Below are positions 1 to 10,653 of a DNA stretch of 64,000 nucleotides, in pieces. How positions within the stretch are numbered: position 1 is the first letter of the stretch; each line of letters starts with the position of its first letter. This DNA comes from Burkholderiales bacterium (GTDB lineage: Bacteria; Pseudomonadota; Gammaproteobacteria; Burkholderiales; JAHFRG01), in contig DATIXX010000010.1 in NCBI GenBank assembly GCA_035518095.1, positions 52,383 through 116,382 on the forward strand. The letters are read 5' to 3'. The notes beneath the pieces are model-generated. The model was given only the letters and a program-made list of their open reading frames with translations. It was not told where the DNA came from and did no database searches. Position numbers and translations under genes: made by a program.

Positions 1-854
1 AAAGTACAAGACGGCACCGCTGTAAGTATTGCGTAGCCCTGCCTAGCGAAATTTACCAGCTGCGGAATGTTCACCTTCTTGAGTTTGGCTACTTCTTCGA
101 GCGCGCCGAGTTCCAGCTTGGGCATACCGCAACATACTTCTTGTTCCACTATCGTTGCTGAAATCGCGTTGTGTTCGAGGATTCTCAGCAGATCGTAGCC
201 TATGCCCGGTTCGTTGTAGTTGATGTAACACGTGGAAAAAATCACCACCTTGCCCGGGGTGTTGGCACCGTCTTTCACCGGAAAATCGCATTTACCGACT
301 GCAGTTTTGCGGAATGTCGCGCTCCGGTATTCAGGCAAATGGCGGTCCTTGTGGATTCCCAGCATTCCTTGCATAGCTTTACGTGCTGTGGGCGCCTTGT
401 TGACCGCGTTAACAATCTGCACCACCACTGGAATGCTGGCGAGTTTCCCCAGGGCATCGGTGCCGGAGAGCAGCTTGTCACGAAATTTCACCTCGCCACG
501 CCGGTATTTGATTGTCTTGGCGCGCAGCATCAAGTGCGGAAAGTCAACATTCCAAGGATGCGGCGGCACGTACGGGCATTTGGTCATGAAACACATGTCA
601 CACAGATAGCATTGGTTCACGACGTCCCAGTATTTGCTCTTGTCGACCCCATCCAGTTCCCCTGTGGTCCCTTCATCAATCAAGTCGAACAGGCGCGGAA
701 AAGCATTGCACAGGTTCACGCAGCGTCGGCAGCCGTGGCAGATATTGAACACCCGCCCAAGTTCATTGACCAGCTGCTCCTCGTTATAGTAGTCCGGCTT
801 GCACCAGTCGATGGGATGGCGCTTCGGCGCTTCCAAGCTGCCTTCGCGGGTCAT
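1..854 (-). CDS. Heterodisulfide reductase-like (GlpC/CCG-type) Fe-S protein, 3' end off the window
   Basis: Reading leftward from an ATG at 854 gives 284 codons open to the window edge, so the C-terminus is missing. A stop lies 15 bases upstream, so this ATG is the only possible start in the frame. Two 4Fe-4S ferredoxin motifs are seen: C39-x2-C-x2-C-x3-C and C82-x2-C-x2-C-x4-CP. A CCG domain follows, with a Cys in VIFSTC and the pair CCGMP near residue 250. This matches the (Fe-S)-binding proteins related to GlpC and HdrB/D subunits that pass electrons between redox carriers. It follows the rubrerythrin gene by 93 bases on the same strand. That pairing is typical of proteobacterial peroxide-response operons, where a DUF3501 gene usually comes next (outside this window). 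The electron donor is unknown. Confidence 0.85.
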   Translation of the reverse strand, partial: MTREGSLEAPKRHPIDWCKPDYYNEEQLVNELGRVFNICHGCRRCVNLCNAFPRLFDLIDEGTTGELDGVDKSKYWDVVNQCYLCDMCFMTKCPYVPPHPWNVDFPHLMLRAKTIKYRRGEVKFRDKLLSGTDALGKLASIPVVVQIVNAVNKAPTARKAMQGMLGIHKDRHLPEYRSATFRKTAVGKCDFPVKDGANTPGKVVIFSTCYINYNEPGIGYDLLRILEHNAISATIVEQEVCCGMPKLELGALEEVAKLKKVNIPQLVNFARQGYAILTAVPSCT

Positions 855-947
855 AACATGGAAGAAACGTCAGCGCCGGGAGGCAAAACAAGAGAAAACA
901 AGGGCGGGATAATAGACTCCTTATTCCAGACCCCCTTGCATGAGCAT

Positions 948-1367
948 TTATTCAGCCAATGCGTCCAGAGCTTTCTTGAATCGGTTGGCGTGAGACCGCT
1001 CCGCCTTGGCCAAGGTCTCGAACCAATCCGCAATTTCACCGAATCCTTCGTCGCGGGCAACCTTGGCCATTCCGGGATACATATTGGTGTATTCGTGTGT
1101 CTCGCCGTGAATCGCCGATTTCAAGTTGAGACGAGTGGGACCAAAAGGCTGATCAGTGGCAGGATCACCGCAGGCCTCCAGGTACTCGAGATGACCGTGG
1201 GCATGGCCCGTTTCCCCTTCTGCCGTGGAACGAAAAACTGCCGACACATCGTTTTGCCCTTCCACGTCGGCTTTAGATGCGAAGTATAAATAGCGCCGGT
1301 TTGCCATTGATTCGCCGGCAAATGCCGCTTTGAGATTGTCGTGGGTCTTCGATCCTTTAAGCTGCAT
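948..1367 (-). CDS. Short rubrerythrin (diiron peroxidase, no rubredoxin domain)
   Basis: This 139-residue ferritin-like four-helix protein probably reduces hydrogen peroxide at a diiron centre in the cytoplasm. Diiron ligand patterns are visible: Glu in [13 protein letters not shown], ExxH in GETGHAH, Glu/His in HGETHEY, and ExxH in [10 protein letters not shown]. Classical rubrerythrins of about 190 residues end in a CxxC rubredoxin domain; this one has no cysteine there, so electrons must come from a partner. The downstream Fe-S protein gene is the obvious candidate. The start has a strong ribosome site (AGGAG, 7 bases upstream). A PerR-like palindrome lies about 87 bases upstream, suggesting derepression by peroxide. 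Confidence 0.9.
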   Translation of the reverse strand: MQLKGSKTHDNLKAAFAGESMANRRYLYFASKADVEGQNDVSAVFRSTAEGETGHAHGHLEYLEACGDPATDQPFGPTRLNLKSAIHGETHEYTNMYPGMAKVARDEGFGEIADWFETLAKAERSHANRFKKALDALAE

Positions 1368-1453
1368 TTTGCTCTCCTGTAATTAATTGACTGATTCAAC
1401 ACATAACTGTGAATTGCGCGCTTGCCGCACGTGCCAAACCCCAGAGGCGCAAA

Positions 1454-1468
1454 TTAGACTAATTCTAA
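1454..1468 (-). promoter_or_regulatory. Candidate PerR/Fur-family operator of the rubrerythrin operon
   Basis: TTAGACTAATTCTAA is a 7-1-7 inverted repeat with one mismatch. It has the same layout as the PerR box (TTATAATnATTATAA). It overlaps a TCTAAT hexamer on the minus strand that could be the -10 element for the rubrerythrin gene, which suits a repressor. No PerR gene is present in the window. Confidence 0.5.
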
Positions 1469-1524
1469 TAAATAAACAAAGTTTAATCTGCGACTACGGC
1501 ATTGTCAATAAACGTCGCCGAATG

Positions 1525-2121
1525 TTAATGGCTCAGCGCGGATTCGATTTCAGCAAAAGTCCGAGCCATTTCGGTGGTATGAATGAACGCTCCAAGTTGC
1601 CGTGCTACCTGGGTCGCCGAAAAAATGCCGCGCACTTTCTGCGTATTCTCGACAGGACCTGCATCCACCACCACAGCATGCTGCTTGCCGCTTTTTTTGA
1701 GTGTGGCAACCACGTGACCTACCCGCGCATTTTGAATATCTTCCAGTTTCAACACTTCGAGGCGATGCTGCGGAATCATGATGTCCCGAACTAATACGTC
1801 CTGACGCATGATTCCACGTTCGCGCACAAATAGCAGCGGTTTCTCGCCCAAGATGTCGGCAGCGCTAATCAATCCCAGTACTAAGCGCGATCTGTCTACC
1901 ACCAGCAAAAGTCGCACCCCGCGTTCGATCATCGTCTGATTCGCTGCATCGAGAGTAGCTTCCGGTTCTATGGTTGCGGCGCACACATGCTTGAGGTCCG
2001 TCATGCATTCCTGGGCCGGGCTTTCAAGATTTAGTCGCGCAACCTTGCTTTGCGTAGGCTGGTGATAGGTTGTGGCTGTATTGAGCGAATATAGGGGAAG
2101 TGGATGGAAATCTCTAAACAT
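1525..2121 (-). CDS. Tandem CBS-domain protein
   Basis: This 198-residue soluble protein has two CBS modules, about residues 45-100 (including RGVRLLLVVDRSRLVLGLIS) and about 115-185. CBS pairs usually bind adenine nucleotides and act as energy-sensing regulators; no effector domain is attached. The start at 2121 is chosen over a longer reading frame because GGAGG lies 8 bases upstream and the extra N-terminus has no homology-like character. It is monocistronic: the gap to rubrerythrin holds the operator and the gap to rppH is over 100 bases. The bound ligand and partner protein cannot be inferred. Confidence 0.8.
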   Translation of the reverse strand: MFRDFHPLPLYSLNTATTYHQPTQSKVARLNLESPAQECMTDLKHVCAATIEPEATLDAANQTMIERGVRLLLVVDRSRLVLGLISAADILGEKPLLFVRERGIMRQDVLVRDIMIPQHRLEVLKLEDIQNARVGHVVATLKKSGKQHAVVVDAGPVENTQKVRGIFSATQVARQLGAFIHTTEMARTFAEIESALSH

Positions 2122-2239
2122 GCTATTGCCTCCATTTGGGTAAGCTATACCCGATTTGCCTATAGCATCTTGCAAAAATAGCGGGCAACTACAAATATCC
2201 CAGCAGGCGCGCTAGCAGCCGGCCCGTACAGGCCGCGCG

Positions 2240-2755
2240 TCAAACACCGCGAGATTTGACCCTTTGGTGGCGCGTACCGTTATCGCGGTTTAGAAAGCGC
2301 GAGAGTTCGTTGAGCGCCTGCTGGTAAACATCGCGCTTGAACTCTATTACAGACTCCATTGGCACCCAATAGTTCTGCCAGCACCACGCATCAAATTCAG
2401 GATGCGCGTGCGCACGGAGTTTGACATCGCAGTCGCGACCAACAAGCCTCAATAGGTACCAGATCTGCTTTTGGCCCTTGTAAGAACCACGCCATACCTT
2501 CCTGACCCAGTTAAATGGCACGTTGTAACGCAACCAATCGCGCGTGCGCCCGATGATTTTCACGTGCTCACGGCTTAATCCGACCTCTTCCAGGAGCTCG
2601 CGGTACATGGCTTGCTCAGGTGATTCTCCGGGGTTGATCCCACCCTGCGGAAACTGCCAGGAATGCTCCTTTACCCGCTTGCCCCAAAAAACCTCGTTCC
2701 TGGAATTGAGAATAATAATGCCGACATTAGGGCGATATCCGTCTCTGTCGATCAT
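2240..2755 (-). CDS. rppH: RNA pyrophosphohydrolase (Nudix)
   Basis: RppH removes pyrophosphate from the 5' triphosphate of mRNA and so starts RNase E-dependent decay. The 171-residue protein begins [16 protein letters not shown], very like the Escherichia coli protein, which is why the ATG at 2755 is preferred over the GTG at 2764. The Nudix box is complete ([21 protein letters not shown]), supplying the catalytic glutamates. It is transcribed divergently from proS, with a short shared intergenic region. The C-terminal tail is basic ([10 protein letters not shown]). Confidence 0.95.
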   Translation of the reverse strand: MIDRDGYRPNVGIIILNSRNEVFWGKRVKEHSWQFPQGGINPGESPEQAMYRELLEEVGLSREHVKIIGRTRDWLRYNVPFNWVRKVWRGSYKGQKQIWYLLRLVGRDCDVKLRAHAHPEFDAWCWQNYWVPMESVIEFKRDVYQQALNELSRFLNRDNGTRHQRVKSRGV

Positions 2756-2790
2756 ATCAACCACCCGTCATTATCCAAATCAAGCTAATT

Positions 2791-2819
2791 TTTCCATATT
2801 TCACATAAGATTGTAAAAT
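2791..2819 (+). promoter_or_regulatory. Predicted sigma-70 promoter of proS
   Basis: TTTCCA and TAAAAT hexamers are separated by 17 bases, 34 bases upstream of the proS start codon. The -35 matches the consensus at 4 of 6 bases and the -10 at 5 of 6. Confidence 0.5.
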
Positions 2820-2852
2820 ACGACACTTTTGGTCGGAGTTTAGCGGGTATCT

Positions 2853-4562
2853 ATGCGGGTCTCGCAGTACTTTCTTTCCACCTTGAAAGAAGCACCTTCC
2901 GAAGCCGAACTTGTCAGCCATCGTTTAATGCTGCGCGCCGGCCTCATCAAGCGCCTGGCGAGCGGCCTTTATAGCTGGATGCCGCTTGGCCTGCGCGTGC
3001 TTCGCAAAGTGGAAGCCATCATTCGCCAAGAAATGGACAAGAGCGGCGCAGTTGAACTACTCATGACCGCCGTGCAACCAGCGGAACTGTGGCAGGAATC
3101 CGGACGCTGGGACATGTACGGCCCGGAACTGCTGCGGATTAAGGACCGACACCAGCGCGACTTCTGTTTCGGCCCGACACATGAAGAGGTCATCACCGAC
3201 ATCGTGCGCCGCGAAATAAAAAGTTATCGCCAACTGCCCGTTAATTTTTACCAAATCCAGACCAAGTTCCGCGACGAGATTCGCCCGCGCTTTGGCGTAA
3301 TCCGCGCGCGCGAATTCGTAATGAAGGACGCCTATTCGTTCCACCCAGACAAGGCAAGCCTCGGTCGAACCTATCAGCTGATGTACGATACCTACTCGCG
3401 AATCTTCACGCGCCTGGGTCTCAAATTTCGTGCCGTTGCTGCAGCAACCGGCACAATCGGCGGAACCATATCGCATGAATTCCATGTGCTGGCGGAATCC
3501 GGCGAAGACGCGATCGCGTTTTGCCCAAACTCAAATTACGCGGCAAATGTCCAGCTGGCCGAAGCGCTTGCGCCTGAAGTCGCCCGAGGGGCGCCACGGC
3601 AAACAATGGAAAAAGTTGCCACTCCCGGGAAAAAAACCTGCAAAGAAGTGAGCGACTTGCTCAAACTGCCCCTCGCGAGAACCGTGAAGTCGCTGCTGGT
3701 CGCCTGCGATCAGCGGATGTATATGCTGCTGGTGCGCGGGGATCATGCGTTGAATGAGACAAAAACACAAAATATTCCCGGCCTCAATCGGTTCCGTTTT
3801 GCCACGGATAAGGAAATCCTGGCGGCAACGGGATGCCCGCCCGGCTACATCGGGCCCGTAGGTCTGGATCCGAATATAGTCACAATAGCCGATCGCAGTG
3901 TCGCGGCAATGAGCGATTTCATTTGCGGCGCCAACGCCAACGACTATCACTTGATCGGCGTCAACTTTGGCCGCGACTTACCGGAACCGTCGACCGTCGC
4001 GGACATACGCAACGTTGTGCTCGGGGACCGCAGCCCCGACGGCAAGGGGTTATTGGAGATTTGTCGAGGGATCGAAGTCGGCCACGTATTTCAACTCGGC
4101 ACCAAATATTCCGAGGCCATGGACGCGAAATTCCTGGACGAAAACGGGCAAACGCGGGCAATGGAAATGGGCTGCTATGGAATCGGCGTGTCGCGCATCG
4201 TGGCGGCTGCGATCGAGCAAAATAACGACCAGCACGGAATCGTTTTTCCGCAGGCTATGGCGCCTTTCCAGCTCGCCATTGTGCCGGCCGGAACAAGCGC
4301 CGGTGTGCGCGCTGAGTCGGAGAGAATGCATGACGAACTTTCCGCCTGCGGTATCGAAGTCCTGCTGGATGACCGCGACGAACGTCCCGGAGTGATGTTC
4401 GCGGACATGGAGCTCATCGGCATCCCCCACCGGCTGGTGGTCGGCGAGCGAGCGCTCAGGCAGGGCGCGGTAGAATACCAGGAGCGCCGCAACGGGGAAA
4501 TGCGAATTATTCCCTTGCAAAACTGCGTTACTTTTATAAAATCCCAGCTATGCGCGTACTAA
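2853..4562 (+). CDS. proS: Prolyl-tRNA synthetase
   Basis: ProS charges tRNA-Pro with proline in the cytoplasm. The 569-residue protein has the normal length for the bacterial class II enzyme with an editing insertion. Motif 2 is seen in [12 protein letters not shown] with [11 protein letters not shown] just after it, and motif 3 in [13 protein letters not shown]. Between them, about residues 225-385, lies the YbaK-like domain that deacylates Ala-tRNA-Pro. The C-terminal 100 residues form the anticodon-binding domain ([20 protein letters not shown]). Its last codons overlap the start of the following lytic transglycosylase gene by 13 bases, so the two are probably co-transcribed. Confidence 0.97.
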   Translation: MRVSQYFLSTLKEAPSEAELVSHRLMLRAGLIKRLASGLYSWMPLGLRVLRKVEAIIRQEMDKSGAVELLMTAVQPAELWQESGRWDMYGPELLRIKDRHQRDFCFGPTHEEVITDIVRREIKSYRQLPVNFYQIQTKFRDEIRPRFGVIRAREFVMKDAYSFHPDKASLGRTYQLMYDTYSRIFTRLGLKFRAVAAATGTIGGTISHEFHVLAESGEDAIAFCPNSNYAANVQLAEALAPEVARGAPRQTMEKVATPGKKTCKEVSDLLKLPLARTVKSLLVACDQRMYMLLVRGDHALNETKTQNIPGLNRFRFATDKEILAATGCPPGYIGPVGLDPNIVTIADRSVAAMSDFICGANANDYHLIGVNFGRDLPEPSTVADIRNVVLGDRSPDGKGLLEICRGIEVGHVFQLGTKYSEAMDAKFLDENGQTRAMEMGCYGIGVSRIVAAAIEQNNDQHGIVFPQAMAPFQLAIVPAGTSAGVRAESERMHDELSACGIEVLLDDRDERPGVMFADMELIGIPHRLVVGERALRQGAVEYQERRNGEMRIIPLQNCVTFIKSQLCAY

Positions 4563-5155
4563 TTACCTGCTTTTTGCTAGCTACGTGCCAGCTCGCGTGG
4601 GCTGGTCCGCAAACTTATGAGCCGCTTTCGGCGAGCGTCCGCGCAATGTTGCGAACCGCTGTTAGCGATGACGCCACGCCTTGGCTTGCTTTCGGGTCCG
4701 AGGCCAAGGCCAAAGCGTGGCTCGCCGATATGTCACGTCGGCTAGCGGACCGAATGCCGAATGAGCAAGCGCGGATGGATTTTCTCCGGACCGTGCATTA
4801 CGAGGCCTCCCGCGCCGGGCTCGACCCGCAACTGGTGCTGGGATTGATCCAGGTGGAAAGCCGCTTTAATAAATATGCAATATCAAGAGCCGGCGCACGC
4901 GGTTATATGCAGGTCATGCCGTTCTGGAAGAAAGAAATCGGCAGTAACGAACACGATCTGTTTCACCTCAAGACTAACCTCCGCTACGGCTGCACTATCC
5001 TGCGCTACTATCTGGACCAGGAAAACGGCGATCTTTTCCGGGCGCTCGGCCGCTATAACGGAACCCTTGGACAATCGAAATATCCCAACCGGGTGGTCAG
5101 GGCATGGATCACCTCTTGGAAATACCCGGCGCGCGGTTACTCAAGACAAATCTAA
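4550..5155 (+). CDS. Periplasmic lytic transglycosylase (SLT/GH23 family)
   Basis: This 201-residue exported enzyme cleaves the MurNAc-GlcNAc bond of peptidoglycan. A signal peptide covers residues 1 to about 19 (hydrophobic core, cleavage near AWA-G). The SLT fold begins around residue 88; the catalytic Glu is E103 in [19 protein letters not shown] and ALGRYNG, typical of GH23, follow. It overlaps proS by 13 bases; to my knowledge this pairing recurs in betaproteobacteria, although no functional link is known. It faces the thioredoxin gene with a 10-base gap. Confidence 0.9.
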   Translation: MRVLITCFLLATCQLAWAGPQTYEPLSASVRAMLRTAVSDDATPWLAFGSEAKAKAWLADMSRRLADRMPNEQARMDFLRTVHYEASRAGLDPQLVLGLIQVESRFNKYAISRAGARGYMQVMPFWKKEIGSNEHDLFHLKTNLRYGCTILRYYLDQENGDLFRALGRYNGTLGQSKYPNRVVRAWITSWKYPARGYSRQI

Positions 5156-5165
5156 CCGGGCTGAT

Positions 5166-5690
5166 TCACCAAGCCGGGAAAACCGGTGTTCGGGATGCAA
5201 GATAAACACCGGACCATTCCACAACCTGCTTTTTGAGACCCAGAAACTGTTCGATCCGCTGCCGGTTGAGGGGTCCGACGTGACGCATAACCAAGTCGCC
5301 GCTGGGATTGAATATGAAACTGGTGGGTAGCCCGTTGACTTTGCCGATTTGCGCAGCGATTTTCTCGTCTCCCAGCACCACCGGATAAGATATGAACATA
5401 TTGTCCGCGAATTCAATCACCGCTTTTGAATCCCGGTATTCCATCGCAATACCGATAACTTCCAGTTCATTTCTATGGGATTCGTACAGCGACACCAAAT
5501 CCGGGATTTCTTCAAGACAGGGCGGACACCAAGTCGCCCAGAAATTTACCAATACCCATTTTCCACGGTAATCGCTAAGCCGGTGCGTTTTCCCCTGCGT
5601 GTCGGTCAAGGAAAAATCCCCAGCATGCGCCGCGCCCGCGAGCGCCAGACAGGCGGCCAAAAAAAACTGTTTTGTTAAAATCTTTTGCAA
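5166..5690 (-). CDS. TlpA/ResA-like periplasmic thiol-disulfide oxidoreductase
   Basis: The 174-residue protein has a cleavable signal peptide (cleavage near AHA-G, residue 23) and a thioredoxin fold. The active site is C55-P-P-C58 in WATWCPPCLE, and the cis-Pro is in GLPTSFIF. TlpA/ResA proteins are usually periplasmic reductants that keep cytochrome c or other exported cysteines reduced. The gene stands alone with no ccm genes nearby, so the client is unknown; sulfur-oxidation proteins such as SoxY elsewhere in the window are one possibility (inference). It converges on the transglycosylase gene. Confidence 0.88.
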   Translation of the reverse strand: MQKILTKQFFLAACLALAGAAHAGDFSLTDTQGKTHRLSDYRGKWVLVNFWATWCPPCLEEIPDLVSLYESHRNELEVIGIAMEYRDSKAVIEFADNMFISYPVVLGDEKIAAQIGKVNGLPTSFIFNPSGDLVMRHVGPLNRQRIEQFLGLKKQVVEWSGVYLASRTPVFPAW

Positions 5691-5896
5691 TTGCGATCAC
5701 TAATGGATGCGGATAATCGGGACAACTGACCGCGCATTTTGCGGTGACGCGAGCGTGCAGCGCCTATTGACACCTCTGTTGCTTTCTGCGTGAATACTTG
5801 CCATTTTGCGTCTATACTTGCTTTGTGCAAAATAATGGCCAGGTTCGCCGCTCGGCCGCTAACAATTAGTTCGCTTTTCGGGAGACTTCTTTCGAA

Positions 5897-5907
5897 GGTA
5901 CAGTACC
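5897..5907. promoter_or_regulatory. Perfect 11-base palindrome upstream of the 527-aa gene
   Basis: GGTACAGTACC is a perfect inverted repeat 27 bases before the start codon of the next gene, with a TATATT hexamer between. It may be an operator, but a short palindrome can arise by chance. Confidence 0.25.
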
Positions 5908-5933
5908 TGTTCATTGGTCCTGTATATTAATTT

Positions 5934-7517
5934 ATGCCAATTAAACTCAGTTTGCCTGAAACCGGCGAAACTTTGCAATTGAAGGCGGAAACCCGCCCAA
6001 GGCGGGTTAAAGCGTGGCTGGAGGCGTTACCGCTGGCCAACATCGTGGAAGCCGCACGCAGTGTTTCCGATGCGCTCATTTCGCTTAACCGGACTCCGCT
6101 GGATATTGAGAACCGCCTCAAGTTGCTCGAGCTGTATACTGCCGCGATCAACAATTTGGTTCCCGAATTGGAGCATAAATACACGATGGTCGCACTGCCG
6201 TTGCCTGAGAAGAGCCGCCAGGCTGCGAATCTTGCACGCCGGTTGTACGTTGAGCTGGCCTACGGTTACAAGATCATTCTGCTCGACCGGTTACAGAAAA
6301 AACGCCTTCGGATTGCAGGCCGCGCGCACCTGCATCTCCTAATTCAGCGCGCCATGGACGCCTTGAGCAAAGCCTTGGGCGCGTTTTACAAAACCTATTC
6401 CCCGGCGCCGCCCGGGATGTGGTCGGAAATCCACCAACTGGCTCAGCTCGCGCTGCAGCGTAAGCTGCACGATGAGCCGTTGGACGGGGGCCGCAACAGC
6501 ATCAGCTCGACGTACAAACGTGCGCTGCTGCTTGGCTTGGCGAATCCTTACAAGCTCATGCAAGGAGAAGTAGAAAAGGTTACCGATTACCTGGAGCAGC
6601 AGGGGAATCTGGCCAAGCTCTATCCCATGCAGGATAAGCAGAATGCCTCGGGAGTTTTTGTGATTAATCTGGATAGCGACGCCCCGCCAAAATCCCTCGA
6701 GCAGGATACAAAAGCCACAATGCACAATCACATCCTGCTTGGCACTGACGCCCTGGTTTCCGCCTTGGAGGACGACATCGCGAGACTGGAAGCGGCAAAC
6801 TTGCAAAAAGCGCTGAGTCTGCCGGATCACACCAAACAGGTTTCATATGTCAGCCTATTACGGCGGCTCGGCAGGGACTGGACGTTCATGCCCAAGCGCA
6901 AATTCCAGCGCATGAATAACAATGCCCCCATGGAAATCTGTGTGGGCCTGCGCGCGACGTGTCACTATGTCTCGGCCCAGCCTGAGCTGGCCGAACAGAG
7001 CGCTCTGGATTTCAGAATTGACACCATCGGCGGCTCGACTGGCACGGCCAAATCCGAACGGGCGCATTTTGCCACGAGCCAGTGGGCGGTTACCAACGAA
7101 AGCGCCGGCGGAATGGGACTGAAATCCGTCACCAACATCACGCAGCCAATCCGGATCGGGGAAATAATTGGGTTGCGCTCAGCGGACAGCCGAATCTGGA
7201 ATATCGGCGTGGTACGAAGGGTGTTCACCGGAAACTCGGATAATGTTGAGCTCGGGGTGCAGATGTTGGCGCCTACAGCAACTGCGGTAACCATCAAGCC
7301 GGTTGTAGCGGGCCCCAAGGAAACGTTCCAGGCGGCTTTGCTTTTGCCCGAACTGCGCCCGCTGCAACAGCCTGCCACGATCGTCGCGGCCCCGGCCACA
7401 TTCCGCAGCAAACTTGAATACCTTCTCTACATGAACGGCGTTGTTAGCCATGTGCGCGCCATGCGCCTCGTCGACCAGACCGCCAGTTTCGACCTGTTCC
7501 AGTTCAGCATCGAATAG
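5934..7517 (+). CDS. Conserved betaproteobacterial protein, possibly with a PilZ-like C-terminal domain
   Basis: I do not recognise a named family for this 527-residue cytoplasmic protein. It has no signal peptide or membrane segment. Residues 1 to about 290 are alpha-helical and rich in Leu and Arg. The C-terminal third is beta-rich: ICVGLRATCHYV, then a region ending WNIGVVRRVF and NVELGVQMLAPTA. That segment resembles the PilZ fold (a strand pattern ending in 'GVRF... LGV.'), which often binds c-di-GMP. The diagnostic RxxxR and DxSxxG motifs are not clear, so the assignment is tentative. It starts without a visible ribosome site, just after a palindrome, and converges on yihY with a 28-base gap. 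Confidence 0.7.
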   Translation: MPIKLSLPETGETLQLKAETRPRRVKAWLEALPLANIVEAARSVSDALISLNRTPLDIENRLKLLELYTAAINNLVPELEHKYTMVALPLPEKSRQAANLARRLYVELAYGYKIILLDRLQKKRLRIAGRAHLHLLIQRAMDALSKALGAFYKTYSPAPPGMWSEIHQLAQLALQRKLHDEPLDGGRNSISSTYKRALLLGLANPYKLMQGEVEKVTDYLEQQGNLAKLYPMQDKQNASGVFVINLDSDAPPKSLEQDTKATMHNHILLGTDALVSALEDDIARLEAANLQKALSLPDHTKQVSYVSLLRRLGRDWTFMPKRKFQRMNNNAPMEICVGLRATCHYVSAQPELAEQSALDFRIDTIGGSTGTAKSERAHFATSQWAVTNESAGGMGLKSVTNITQPIRIGEIIGLRSADSRIWNIGVVRRVFTGNSDNVELGVQMLAPTATAVTIKPVVAGPKETFQAALLLPELRPLQQPATIVAAPATFRSKLEYLLYMNGVVSHVRAMRLVDQTASFDLFQFSIE

Positions 7518-7545
7518 GCCGCGGAATCGAGTGCGTCGGGGGCCC

Positions 7546-8778
7546 TCAGGGCGTTGCTTGGCTGACACCGCTCCCGGCTTCGGAAAACAGCGTTTTCAGT
7601 GGAATTTTCATTTCTCCTTGCTCAAGCATATCCTGAAGTAATGTATCAGGTATACCGGAGTGAGGCATCCTCGGGTGCGCGCGCGGCGGATCAAATACAA
7701 ACAAGCGGTAGACATCTGCCACCGTAAGCTGTTCCGGATCACGCACCAGCACCCATCCCTCGCCAGCCGCTTTGCGCACCCAGTTTGCCGTACTCAGACG
7801 CTGCAGCACATCTTCAATTTCTTCTATGCCAAGTCGCAATTGCTTGTGTAATTTCGGCAGGTTCATCACATCCCCGGTTTTAAGCGATTGAATGAGGGCC
7901 CGCAAGATTTGCAGGGCATGGTAAAACTGGTAACCCGGTGCCCTCTGTTCCGGGTCCACGTCCCCGCGCCAGTTCGGCAATGACGCCGCAATGACTGCAC
8001 CGAGGAGAAACACAAGCCAAGAAAGGTAGATCCACAACAGAAAAATGGGAAGACTGGCAAAGGTGCCGTAAACCAGCTTATAGCTGGGAACGTGCGCGAT
8101 ATAAAACGCAAAGCCTCGCTTCATTGCTTCAAAACCCACGGCCGTAACGATGGCACCGGCAAACGCGTGATTCACCGGAACATAGCGATAAGGCACGGTG
8201 AGAAAAAGCAGCGCGTAGGCGACCGTCGACAATAGCAGCGGCGTGAGCTTGAGCAAAAACAATTCCATGGCCGGGAGCTGCTTGGTAAATCCCAGAGCCG
8301 TCGTGAGCATCCAGGACGTCATCGACAGGCTGGCGCCGATCAGAAGCGGCCCCATGGTAAGCACCGTCCAATAAATCAATAGCCTGTTTAGCAGAGGGCG
8401 CGGGCGTGTCACTCGCCATATGGTATTGAGTGTACGGTCTATCGTTAGCATCAACATGAGCGCGGTCACGCCCAGAAAAATTATCCCCAGCGCCGTGAGT
8501 CGCGCCGCGTGCTCGGTGAACTGCTTCAGGTAAACGGTGACAACTTTACCCGCCGCTTCTGGAAGCAGGTTGTTCCATATGAATGTTCTTAGCTCAGCAG
8601 AAAAATTTGAAAACACCGGGAATGCCGTCAATACCGCCAAGACAACGGTAATGAGCGGCACTAAAGACAGCAAAGTGGTGAAAGTAAGGCTGCCCGCCGC
8701 CTGGAGGCAACGGTCGTGCTTGAAGCGCTTCCATACAAACCGCAAATAGCCAGAGCCTGAGTAGATTCGTCTCGGCAT
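7546..8778 (-). CDS. YihY/BrkB family inner membrane protein
   Basis: This 410-residue protein belongs to the YihY family once misnamed ribonuclease BN. About six membrane segments lie in the first 270 residues, starting with SLTFTTLLSLVPLITVVLAV, which is the family signature. The remaining 130 residues form a soluble winged-helix-like tail (LRLGIEEIEDVLQRLSTANW). Its function is not established; a transporter or envelope role is usually assumed. It is divergent from wrbA, with a 62-base shared promoter region that holds a TATAAT hexamer on the wrbA side (8806-8811). Confidence 0.85.
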   Translation of the reverse strand: MPRRIYSGSGYLRFVWKRFKHDRCLQAAGSLTFTTLLSLVPLITVVLAVLTAFPVFSNFSAELRTFIWNNLLPEAAGKVVTVYLKQFTEHAARLTALGIIFLGVTALMLMLTIDRTLNTIWRVTRPRPLLNRLLIYWTVLTMGPLLIGASLSMTSWMLTTALGFTKQLPAMELFLLKLTPLLLSTVAYALLFLTVPYRYVPVNHAFAGAIVTAVGFEAMKRGFAFYIAHVPSYKLVYGTFASLPIFLLWIYLSWLVFLLGAVIAASLPNWRGDVDPEQRAPGYQFYHALQILRALIQSLKTGDVMNLPKLHKQLRLGIEEIEDVLQRLSTANWVRKAAGEGWVLVRDPEQLTVADVYRLFVFDPPRAHPRMPHSGIPDTLLQDMLEQGEMKIPLKTLFSEAGSGVSQATP

Positions 8779-8819
8779 AAGCAGAGGGAATGAATTTGGT
8801 TGCTATATAATACCTATGA

Positions 8820-10123
<1,304 letters not shown>

Positions 10124-10248
10124 ACAGCGAGTTATTGAGACAATTGAACGCGCGGTGACGTGTTGCGACGGAAACAATGGTTTTTATTGTGCGACCAGCC
10201 GGCACAAAAACCAATTATGGCACGGCACTTCCAGCCCATCCACACTAT

Positions 10249-10653
10249 TTAAATGTTGGGAGTGTTTGGGAGACAGTAATCTACATACCAGAAAGACCCG
10301 ACCAACCACAGAACACCTGCCACTACGAGAATCAAAGCAAGTAGCATCGACCTACGCATAGCGGACAAGTACCAACCAGCTTTCCCCGGCTTTTGCTTTA
10401 CATCCCACATCTTGTACTGATGTCGCCAATACGCTGCCGAGATTGCCGCGACCAGACCAAACGACATTAAGGTGATAAAAAGCAAAAACGCAAGCATATT
10501 TGCGTACTGGAGGATCTTGTCCAGTTGGGAAATGGCTGCAACGACAGATCCGCCAGCCACAGCCTGTAGCATGCCTATAGCAAAAGCTTCGTTACCAAAT
10601 ATCTGTTCTCTATCCGGATGCATTGGCGGACGTTCAGGTTGTTTTTCCGTCAT
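10249..10653 (-). CDS. Hypothetical inner membrane protein
   Basis: This 134-residue protein has no recognisable family. The N-terminus is charged and Pro-rich (TEKQPERPPMHPDREQ). Two clear hydrophobic segments follow, one about residues 50-75 (AFLLFITLMSFGLVAAISA) and one about 103-125 (LLALILVVAGVLWLVGSFWY); a weaker one around 25-42 is possible. A basic loop lies between them. The region is isolated: no gene on the same strand is within 400 bases upstream. Confidence 0.6.
   Translation of the reverse strand: MTEKQPERPPMHPDREQIFGNEAFAIGMLQAVAGGSVVAAISQLDKILQYANMLAFLLFITLMSFGLVAAISAAYWRHQYKMWDVKQKPGKAGWYLSAMRRSMLLALILVVAGVLWLVGSFWYVDYCLPNTPNI

Noticed and set aside
171..1289. Long plus-strand frame of 372 codons
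   Set aside because: It runs antisense to the Fe-S protein and rubrerythrin genes, both of which have clear motifs.
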